A stretch of DNA of 32,227 bases from a virus, in IMG/VR virus record IMGVR_UViG_3300031963_000594, positions 1 through 32,227 of that record, one strand, 5' to 3'. Both the position numbers and the translations under genes were made by a program. This document shows positions 22,232 through 27,689 of this stretch, in pieces. A model generated the notes under the pieces. That model made no database searches. It was given only the letters and a program-made list of their open reading frames with translations, and was not told where the DNA came from. The first letter of the stretch is position 1. Each line of letters opens with the position of its first letter.

Positions 22232-22602
22232 CAGTCGCTCTCCACCAGTTGCGTGTGAATCCGCCGCGTCCGCTGCTGCCTGTCAGCCCAGCTCCACGGA
22301 TTGTTGGCAGCTCCAGGCACGAATACCTCGTACACCCGCTGCACGCCGTCGATCGTTTCGCGAATCCGGTCGCCCCGCACGGGGGCTTCCGAAATATCCG
22401 CCGCCGCCACGAAGAAGTCCCGCGTCTCGGTGCGTGCTATGGTCCCGGAGGCGTCCTGGGAGTCCCACCGCGTCGATCCGATCGTTGCTGGCACGTTCTT
22501 GTCGAACATGGTCCCCTTGCGGCGATACGCGACCATGACGGCCATATGCTGCCGCCGCTTGGCCTCGAAGTAGTCCGCGCCTTTGGCGATCAGGTCTTGC
22601 AT
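22231..22602 (-). CDS. Head-tail joining-like small protein
   Basis: This encodes 123 residues from ATG 22602 (ATG 22611 is also possible). The N-terminus is a helix ([19 protein letters not shown]), then short strands with [39 protein letters not shown], and a [20 protein letters not shown] segment. The GDxI...YEV pattern matches head-tail joining proteins of the lambda FII or HK97 gp7-like kind. Position after the decoration protein and before the fibres agrees with a head-tail connector. Confidence 0.65.
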   Translation of the reverse strand: MQDLIAKGADYFEAKRRQHMAVMVAYRRKGTMFDKNVPATIGSTRWDSQDASGTIARTETRDFFVAAADISEAPVRGDRIRETIDGVQRVYEVFVPGAANNPWSWADRQQRTRRIHTQLVESD

Positions 22603-22616
22603 TGGAGCCACCAGGG

Positions 22617-22647
22617 GCCCGGGGGCGGCCGCAGCCTACCCCCGGGC
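22617..22647 (-). terminator. Strong hairpin after the decoration gene
   Basis: A perfect 9-bp GC stem (GCCCGGGGG at 22617-22625 with CCCCCGGGC at 22639-22647) with a 13-base loop lies in the gap between the decoration gene and the joining gene. There is no T run on the minus strand, so it would be a pausing, mRNA-stabilising or Rho-independent-like weak terminator. Confidence 0.5.
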
Positions 22648-22660
22648 ACCCTTTGATTAC

Positions 22661-22987
22661 TCAGGCACCCGGGACCAGGAGCACGTTCACGGTCGCGTCG
22701 CCCACGGCCGGCTGGTCAGCGACGTAGCCGGCGGCCACGCCGGTCACGCCCGTCACCATCTGGCTGTTGAACCAGTAGACCTTCGAGCCCTGGGCGTAGT
22801 TCGTGCCCGAGCCGGTCGGCTTGGGGAACGAGAACACGCCAGACACCGCCACCGCGCCCTTCTCGTTGGCCGCGATCGCCCGTGAGGCGACCGTCACCAG
22901 CGACCCGAGCACCACCACGTCGCCCGCCGCCACCGCCGAAGCCGGCGTGTGGTCGAAAGCGTCACCATCCGCACGATTGGAAGCCAC
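22661..22987 (-). CDS. Capsid decoration protein (DUF2190-like)
   Basis: This encodes 108 residues from GTG 22987. The order VAAGDVVVLGSLVTVASRAI, AANEKGAVAVSGVFSFPKPT and YAQGSKVYWFNSQMVTGVTG, followed by VGDATVNVLLVPGA, matches the DUF2190 family of small capsid-surface proteins encoded next to the major capsid protein. The ANEKGAVAVxGVFxxPK and VYWF motifs are the family hallmarks. It should bind outside the capsid and stabilise it. It is flanked by two strong hairpins, unlike its neighbours. Confidence 0.8.
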   Translation of the reverse strand: MASNRADGDAFDHTPASAVAAGDVVVLGSLVTVASRAIAANEKGAVAVSGVFSFPKPTGSGTNYAQGSKVYWFNSQMVTGVTGVAAGYVADQPAVGDATVNVLLVPGA

Positions 22988-23006
22988 GTTTCTGACCCTT
23001 TCCTGT

Positions 23007-23027
23007 TCTGGAATCTGGAATTTGGAA
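23007..23027 (-). repeat. Three 7-bp tandem repeats before the decoration gene
   Basis: The plus strand has TCTGGAA twice and TTTGGAA once in direct succession (period 7) in the leader of the decoration gene. On the minus strand they read TTCCAAA TTCCAGA TTCCAGA. They lie between the 14-bp hairpin and the start codon. Confidence 0.7.
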
Positions 23028-23028
23028 C

Positions 23029-23062
23029 CCCGGCCGGCCGGAAGTCACTCCGGCCGGCCGGG
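23029..23062 (-). terminator. Very strong hairpin after the major capsid gene
   Basis: A perfect 14-bp stem (CCCGGCCGGCCGGA at 23029-23042, its complement at 23049-23062) with a 6-base loop (AGTCAC) follows the capsid gene stop at 23079 and precedes the decoration gene. No T run follows on the minus strand. It is most likely an attenuator, partial terminator or mRNA end-stabiliser that tunes capsid to decoration ratio. Confidence 0.6.
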
Positions 23063-23078
23063 CACGTTGTCACTGCGA

Positions 23079-24914
23079 TCAGGCGGTCGCCATCCGGTAT
23101 GCCGCACGGCTTTCAGCCTTGGCGACGCCGAAGGAGAAGTGCCCGCGGACCTGGATGCCGAGCATGTTGAAGTCGGCCTCGGCCTGCTCAACCGTCGGAA
23201 CCCGGACGCCGTTCAGGAACGCCACCTCCATCGCCGGCAGTTCGGCGGGGTTGGCGACGAGCCACCACGTCGAGGAGCTGGAGAGGTAGGACGAGCTGAC
23301 CACCCGGTAGCGGCCCGCCAGCACGTTGACGTTCGTGCGGGTGGCGTTCTCCCCGGTGATAAGCAGCGAACCGCTCATCAGCTCGGCAGCGGTGATCTCC
23401 AGTTCGGGCGGCACCAGCAGGATCGACGGGGCGATCCCGAGCGGGTTGCCGTCCGGGTCGGTGATCTTCCGGTAGGCCGAGGCCGCAGTCCGGAGCGAGC
23501 CGATCGCCAGCGCGTTCCCGGCAGCGGCCGAAGCCGCCTGGTAGAACGTGCTGTTGCTCGCCTCGAACGCCGCCCAAAAGCTCTTGTTGAGCCTCGTGGC
23601 GGCACCCCGTCCCAGCCGGGCCGGAACCGCGGTGATCGCTCCGAGATCGTCGTTCACGATGTCAACCATCGTGATGGACGACATGCGGCCGTAGAGGTCC
23701 GCCTTGATCGTCCGCGTCTCGTCGCTCGCGTCCGCGCTCTTGAGCTCGCCGGCCGGGCTCACCTGCTCGAACTCGAACCCGCCGTTGAGCCGCACCCCGG
23801 TGACGGTCTTGTAGTCCGACACCGACCGGATGCTGGCGATCTGCTCGTAGTTCATCTCCACGGCCGTGTAGCCCTGGAGAAGAAACTTGCCATAGGTCGC
23901 CGCCAGCACGTTGCTGATGGAGTGGGTCGCGAACGAGCTGGCAAGCACCTCGCGGATGTTGCCGGCCGTGACACGCGCCGGGCCGTGGTAGCCGTTGGAG
24001 CGGGCAGCCTCGACCAGAACCTCCTGCAGCCCGATGGTCCGGGACCGCTTGTGGGCGGCCTCCAGCGTCCGGGAGTCGAAGGTCTTCTCGACGCCGCCGA
24101 GCCCGCCAGCCAGGCAGAGAGCGGCTTGCACCACCTCCGGCCCTTCGGCCCTTTCCACGACGTGCACAGCCGGCGCGGCGGGGCGGCTGGCACGGATCGC
24201 GGCGAGATTGTCCGCCTTGATCCGCTCCACCACCTTCGCGGCGATGCTGTCCACGTCGATCAGGCTCGCACCGTCTCCGCCCTTGGCAGCGACGATGGGC
24301 TCGACCTTGTTCTCCGCGGCGACGTTCGCCGGGGCTTCCGTCGTCGGCACGGCGGCCTCGACGGGCTTCTGGTTGAGCTCATCGCTCATGGGGTTGCCCT
24401 CATTCGCCTCGGCGGCGATCGCCGCGGACGTGTTTCCGTCCGCACCAAACAGCACAACGCTCGTCTCCCGGAGGTCCGACCCCCGGACGACAGACACAGG
24501 ACCGGCAAACTCGCGACCGTTGACGCTCACGACCGCACCGGAATTGACGTTCTCGATCGACGCCGCATCGGCGCCGATGCTCGCCTGGAGAGGCACGCCG
24601 GCCTTGGCGAGAGCGATCACACGTTCCGCGACCGGGCCGCTGCCAAGCAGTTCTCCGCGGAGAATGAGCTGCGAACCGTCGTTGACGATCTCCGTGGACC
24701 GCCCGATGACGCCGTCGAGGCTGCGGTCGTGCGACCACAGGATCGGAATTGACGCCTTGGCCGTGTTCATGCCGGCGAGGTCAACGACCAGCGGGTTGCG
24801 GCTCCAGCCCTGCCTGATGGAAGCGCCGGTGTAGGCGACGAGCTCGAACGTCGGCGTCCGCCCCTCGGCCGCCTCGATCCGTATGTCGGTGGACAGGGTG
24901 ATGCGATTGCTCAT
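23079..24914 (-). CDS. Prohead protease fused to major capsid protein
   Basis: This encodes 611 residues. Residues 1-165 look like an S78-type prohead protease: VAYTGASIRQGWS, ILWSHDRSLDGVIG with the catalytic His, VPLQASIGADAASI with the catalytic Ser, and DLRETSVVLFGAD. Residues 176-240 are a charged, Ala- and Glu-rich linker, which would serve as scaffold (delta domain). From about residue 270 an HK97-fold capsid domain follows, with SNVLAATYGKFLLQGY, FEFEQVSPAGELKSAD and the end ADFNMLGIQVRGHFSFGVAK. An internal ATG (24389, residue 176) has GAGGG 7 bases upstream, so a capsid-only product may also be made. Assembly should need cleavage in the linker. Confidence 0.82.
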   Translation of the reverse strand: MSNRITLSTDIRIEAAEGRTPTFELVAYTGASIRQGWSRNPLVVDLAGMNTAKASIPILWSHDRSLDGVIGRSTEIVNDGSQLILRGELLGSGPVAERVIALAKAGVPLQASIGADAASIENVNSGAVVSVNGREFAGPVSVVRGSDLRETSVVLFGADGNTSAAIAAEANEGNPMSDELNQKPVEAAVPTTEAPANVAAENKVEPIVAAKGGDGASLIDVDSIAAKVVERIKADNLAAIRASRPAAPAVHVVERAEGPEVVQAALCLAGGLGGVEKTFDSRTLEAAHKRSRTIGLQEVLVEAARSNGYHGPARVTAGNIREVLASSFATHSISNVLAATYGKFLLQGYTAVEMNYEQIASIRSVSDYKTVTGVRLNGGFEFEQVSPAGELKSADASDETRTIKADLYGRMSSITMVDIVNDDLGAITAVPARLGRGAATRLNKSFWAAFEASNSTFYQAASAAAGNALAIGSLRTAASAYRKITDPDGNPLGIAPSILLVPPELEITAAELMSGSLLITGENATRTNVNVLAGRYRVVSSSYLSSSSTWWLVANPAELPAMEVAFLNGVRVPTVEQAEADFNMLGIQVRGHFSFGVAKAESRAAYRMATA

Positions 24915-26365
24915 GCCGGTTGCCCCATGTCGGTTGCGGGAACCCTTGGACGGGGAGCCGATTCAATCCCCAGTTCGCTTTCCAGTGCCTTCTCGGCGGC
25001 CCGCTGCCGGAGCACGACCCGCCAATCCCGGCCACGCTTGGCACAGACTTCCGCGAGGCTCGCCATGTTCGCGGACACCATCGCCGCATCCGCGTCAGCC
25101 TCTTTCAGCGGATCGACGTGCTCGAAGCCGTCCCAGCCCCACGACCAGTTCCATTCCGCGAACGGAGGCAGGCCGTCTGGGATCAGCCCGGGGACGACAG
25201 CGGCTTCCTCGTGCCATGCCCTGAACAGCGGATCAAGCCAGACCCGCTCTAGGTCGGATCGCTCGACCCCGAGCCTCTTGCGGTAGACGAGGTAATCGCC
25301 CCGCATGCTGCTGTAGTTCGCGGTGGACGAATCCATCGCGGCCACGATGTACGGCATGTCGATGCAGCGGGCGATTTCATTGAGGAGGCGGCGCACAAAC
25401 GCGTCGTATGACGACGTTGGGTGCTCGGCCTTCATCTGGTACGGCTCCCAGCCGTCCGGAGCCGCGATCGCCATGCCGCGGACGATCGGCATGGTTTCCA
25501 GCGTCTCCAGCTTCGCGGCCCCGGCCCCTTCGGCCGGCATGGTCGTCTTGAGAATCGCGGCGAAGTCTGCGGCCGTCTCGGCGGCCGTCACGGTGGCGAG
25601 CGTGTAGCGCCGGAGCATCGCGAACAGTTCCAGAGCCGGCGCCAGTTCCGGCACACCGCGGTGCTGGCCGGGCCGCGTCTGGTGGAACCAGTGCAGGCAC
25701 TTGCCGGCGTCGATCCACGCACCGTCGAGGAACCAGCCGGGGAACAGGCCGCCCGGGTGCCGCTTCGTGATCCAGAACTCGGTCGTGTTGCCGTCCGCGT
25801 CGAACCGCACCCCGTCAACGTCGTTCTCAGCGGGCATCCCGAACGGGCTGATGCAGTGGTCGGCCTCGACCAGACGCACGTCGAGTTGGACGCCGCGGAG
25901 CCGATTGTTGGTGATGTGCACGCCGAACGATTCGCCGTCGCCCAACTTGGCAATCTTGGCGAGCCGCAGCTTGCGGGCCAGGTCGATCGCGTCGAACCAA
26001 TCAGACACCGCCAGTTCGATCTGCCGCGTCGCCTCGGCGTCCACGTCCGGGCCAAGGTCAAGCCGGAGCGACGGGCCGGTGCCGATCAAATCATGCGCCC
26101 AGGTGCTCGCCATGCCCGCGGCATAGGAGTTGTTGCCCAGTTCGTACCGGGCCCGAGCCCGCATCTTGCGACGCACTTCCGGCTGCAGCGCCGCGTCGGC
26201 GGAGTAGTAGTCCGCCATCGCCCAGTGCCGCTCGTTGAGCGGGGTCGTCTGTGCGGCGTCGTACCGGGCCTTGATGAGCGAGTGGATGGTGGCCGTCTGC
26301 GCAGCGAGTTGCTTCTGCAGCTTACGCCGCCCGCCCGCACCGGGAATGTAGTCCATCAGCCCCAT
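24911..26365 (-). CDS. Phage portal protein (lambda B-like)
   Basis: This encodes 484 residues from ATG 26365, overlapping the previous gene end and the capsid start. The sequence shows the lambda portal features: LNERHWAMADYYSADAALQ, RRKMRARARYELGNNSYAAG, MASTWAHDLIGTGP, DWFDAIDLARKLRLAKI, then the FGVHITNNRLRGVQLDVRL, EADHCISP region and a C-terminal FRAWHEEAAVVPGLIP segment. The portal forms a dodecameric ring at the capsid vertex through which DNA passes. It sits between the gpW-like gene and the protease-capsid gene, the standard order in lambda-type head modules. Confidence 0.87.
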   Translation of the reverse strand: MGLMDYIPGAGGRRKLQKQLAAQTATIHSLIKARYDAAQTTPLNERHWAMADYYSADAALQPEVRRKMRARARYELGNNSYAAGMASTWAHDLIGTGPSLRLDLGPDVDAEATRQIELAVSDWFDAIDLARKLRLAKIAKLGDGESFGVHITNNRLRGVQLDVRLVEADHCISPFGMPAENDVDGVRFDADGNTTEFWITKRHPGGLFPGWFLDGAWIDAGKCLHWFHQTRPGQHRGVPELAPALELFAMLRRYTLATVTAAETAADFAAILKTTMPAEGAGAAKLETLETMPIVRGMAIAAPDGWEPYQMKAEHPTSSYDAFVRRLLNEIARCIDMPYIVAAMDSSTANYSSMRGDYLVYRKRLGVERSDLERVWLDPLFRAWHEEAAVVPGLIPDGLPPFAEWNWSWGWDGFEHVDPLKEADADAAMVSANMASLAEVCAKRGRDWRVVLRQRAAEKALESELGIESAPRPRVPATDMGQPA

Positions 26366-26580
26366 CAGCCGGTCGCCCCCGGATACTGAATGCGTGCCAT
26401 CCGCAGCGAGTTGAACGGGCTGCCGCCGCTGGACGCGACGCGGGCCTTCATCACGAACTCGGCCGCGGCAATCTGCTGGTCGAGCTCATGCTGCTCAACT
26501 TCGCCGGCCTCCGTGCGCGCGCGCTTCGGCTGGGCAAGGTTGTCAGCGATTGCGTTCAGCACGTCGTCGTTGGTTGCCAC
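26365..26580 (-). CDS. gpW-like head-tail joining protein
   Basis: This encodes 71 residues from GTG 26580, with GGAG 8 bases upstream. It is a small helical protein with LNAIADNLAQPKRARTEAGE, a VEQHELDQQIAAAEFVMK helix and the tail RVASSGGSPFNSLRMARIQY. Size and position between terminase and portal match lambda gpW, which sits under the portal to prepare the head for tail joining. Sequence resemblance is limited, so the assignment is mainly by synteny. Confidence 0.6.
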   Translation of the reverse strand: MATNDDVLNAIADNLAQPKRARTEAGEVEQHELDQQIAAAEFVMKARVASSGGSPFNSLRMARIQYPGATG

Positions 26581-26613
26581 TGGAGTCTCCGCAGCGGTGC
26601 CCCGCTACGTTCA

Positions 26614-26629
26614 GTGTACCAACGTACAC
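26614..26629. promoter_or_regulatory. Perfect 16-bp inverted repeat upstream of the gpW-like gene
   Basis: GTGTACCAACGTACAC has 6-bp arms around four bases. It lies 34 bp before the gpW-like start, the beginning of the head operon. A related site is at 18787-18800, and the minus-strand 10-mer AACGTGTACG made by its edge recurs upstream of the gene at 30716. It is probably a regulator-binding site. Confidence 0.45.
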
Positions 26630-26640
26630 GTTATCCGTGG

Positions 26641-26706
26641 CTACGCAAACTCGATCAGCGCGTTGCAATCCTCGTCGTCCTCGAAGGCATCGAAGTCCGT
26701 GTCCAC
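26641..26706 (-). CDS. Possible 21-residue acidic microprotein
   Basis: In the 186-bp gap between 26581 and 26766 a short frame runs from GTG 26706 to TAG 26641, with a GGAGG site 7 bases upstream. The peptide (DTDFDAFEDDEDCNALIEFA after the start residue) is very acidic, carries one cysteine and has a hydrophobic end. Its size and good ribosome site make it plausible, but short frames arise by chance. No other gene is visible in the gap, which also contains a weak GGGGT/ACCCC hairpin. Confidence 0.35.
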   Translation of the reverse strand: MDTDFDAFEDDEDCNALIEFA

Positions 26707-26766
26707 CGGGCGGCCTCCGAGGGAATGGGGTTGTCTACCCCGATTTTACCCCCGGACGTGCGCGCC

Positions 26767-26910
26767 TTACTTCGCCGCGATCGACAGCCCCGCGTTGGCT
26801 AGGGCGTAGCCAAACCATGCGATAGCCATGCCGCGTTCGCCCTTGAGCCATTGGTCGCAGGCGATCAGCAAATACACGGCTCCAACGGCCAGAATCAGCG
26901 TTTTGCTCAC
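26767..26910 (-). CDS. 47-residue membrane protein
   Basis: GTG 26910 overlaps the previous stop as GTGA. The peptide is two hydrophobic segments around a charged turn: SKTLILAVGAVYLLIACDQW and MAIAWFGYALANAGLSIAA, joined by LKGERG. This two-helix hairpin is typical of small phage membrane proteins, including holins and superinfection-exclusion proteins. Position between terminase and head genes makes a moron-type role plausible. No further evidence is visible. Confidence 0.55.
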   Translation of the reverse strand: MSKTLILAVGAVYLLIACDQWLKGERGMAIAWFGYALANAGLSIAAK

Positions 26911-27038
26911 GGCCAATGCCCCTCCGCAATGTCGTCGCTCAGGTCGCCAATACCTTCGGCCAAGTGCATCAGCACCTGCGCCGGGATCGCCAGGCCGATT
27001 GCCAGTACGGCCAGTACCCACGACGCTATGAGCCGCAT
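26907..27038 (-). CDS. 43-residue membrane protein
   Basis: ATG 27038 begins inside the end of the previous gene. Residues 1-25 (MRLIASWVLAVLAIGLAIPA) form a membrane helix or signal peptide, followed by a short acidic tail (EGIGDLSDDIAEGHWP). The next gene overlaps its stop. Tiny size limits confidence, but it fits a run of coupled small membrane proteins. Function unknown. Confidence 0.5.
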   Translation of the reverse strand: MRLIASWVLAVLAIGLAIPAQVLMHLAEGIGDLSDDIAEGHWP

Positions 27039-27277
27039 CGCCTGCGCCTCTTGGCGGCCCGCCTGGCATCCAGCCAATCGGCGGCCGACAGGAGCCACGT
27101 CGCCAGCGTGCGAATTTGCCTGGCGTCGCTCTCGTCAAACGCCAAGGCCGCCACCTCGACGGCCGTCCCGCACTCCTGCCGTCCGTCCAGCACGAGCTCC
27201 CAACTGGCGAACGACGCCGCGGGAACGTCGTCCAGTCGGCACAGGTTTCGGTTGAGATGCAGCGGCTTCGGTTGCAT
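27026..27277 (-). CDS. Hypothetical protein, 83 residues
   Basis: ATG 27277 follows a GC-rich hairpin (27285-27310) with a weak ribosome site. The protein starts MQPKPLHLNRNLCRLDDVPA, has a middle ASWELVLDGRQECGTAVEV and a helical basic end (ARQIRTLATWLLSAADWLDA, then RRAAKRRRR). The basic tail might bind DNA or membrane surfaces. No family is recognised. The frame has GC-rich third positions, which favours it as real. Confidence 0.5.
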   Translation of the reverse strand: MQPKPLHLNRNLCRLDDVPAASFASWELVLDGRQECGTAVEVAALAFDESDARQIRTLATWLLSAADWLDARRAAKRRRRCGS

Positions 27278-27284
27278 GAAGAAT

Positions 27285-27310
27285 CCCCGGGCGGGTTGCC
27301 CCGCCCGGGG
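27285..27310 (-). terminator. Perfect 11-bp hairpin after the secreted-protein gene
   Basis: CCCCGGGCGGG (27285-27295) pairs with CCCGCCCGGGG (27300-27310) around a TTGC tetraloop. It lies 9 bp beyond the secreted-protein stop and ends with ATTCTTC on the minus strand, a short T-containing tail. It is a good intrinsic-terminator candidate. Confidence 0.65.
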
Positions 27311-27318
27311 CTCCGAGA

Positions 27319-27606
27319 TCACTGGTAGCGGACGACGGCAAACCAGCCGCGGCGAAGCGGCGAGTAGGCCACGCCAATGTCCACCGGGGTGCGCCGGCCC
27401 CAGTAGCAGCAGTTTTTCTTGGCCTGCAATGGGCCGGCGGTCGAGAAACCGATGCCCTCGTACCGGCCGCAGCTGGAGTGGACGAGAGCGCCGCGCCGCG
27501 CGAGCACGACGGCATGATCCTGCGCGCCGGTCACAACGACGACGGGCGGCGCCGCGGCAGCCACCGACGCCACGGCCACGATCAGAGAGGCGAGAAGACT
27601 TCGCAT
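27319..27606 (-). CDS. Small secreted protein, moron-like
   Basis: This encodes 95 residues from ATG 27606, with GGAGG 7 bases upstream. Residues 1-20 (MRSLLASLIVAVASVAAAAP) are a clean signal peptide with an Ala-rich cleavage region. The mature part is small and beta-like (VVVVTGAQDHAVVLARRGAL, HSSCGRYEGIGFSTAGPL) with the cysteine pair in AKKNCCYWGRRTP plus one more, suggesting a disulfide. It is flanked by hairpins on both sides, as a phage moron would be. It could act in the envelope, for example in superinfection exclusion, but no family supports this. Confidence 0.65.
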   Translation of the reverse strand: MRSLLASLIVAVASVAAAAPPVVVVTGAQDHAVVLARRGALVHSSCGRYEGIGFSTAGPLQAKKNCCYWGRRTPVDIGVAYSPLRRGWFAVVRYQ

Positions 27607-27629
27607 TGAAATACCTCCGAAGGGTGAAC

Positions 27630-27647
27630 TCCGGCCTCGCGGCCGGA
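27630..27647. terminator. Hairpin between the terminase and secreted-protein genes
   Basis: TCCGGCC (27630-27636) and GGCCGGA (27641-27647) form a perfect 7-bp stem with a TCGC loop. It sits in the 83-bp gap after the terminase stop and before the secreted-protein start. There is no clear T run, so it may pause rather than end transcription. Confidence 0.45.
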
Positions 27648-27689
27648 CCGCACTTCGTTCTGCCACGCCGGCGCAATGGGTCAACCGCC

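Noticed and set aside
22803-24752. Very long plus-strand frame opposite the capsid gene
   Set aside because: It is an antisense shadow caused by high GC. The capsid protease motifs on the minus strand are convincing.
26720-26760. GGGGT-TGTCT-ACCCC stem followed by TTTT as a plus-strand terminator
   Set aside because: The stem is only 5 bp and no plus-strand gene ends nearby.
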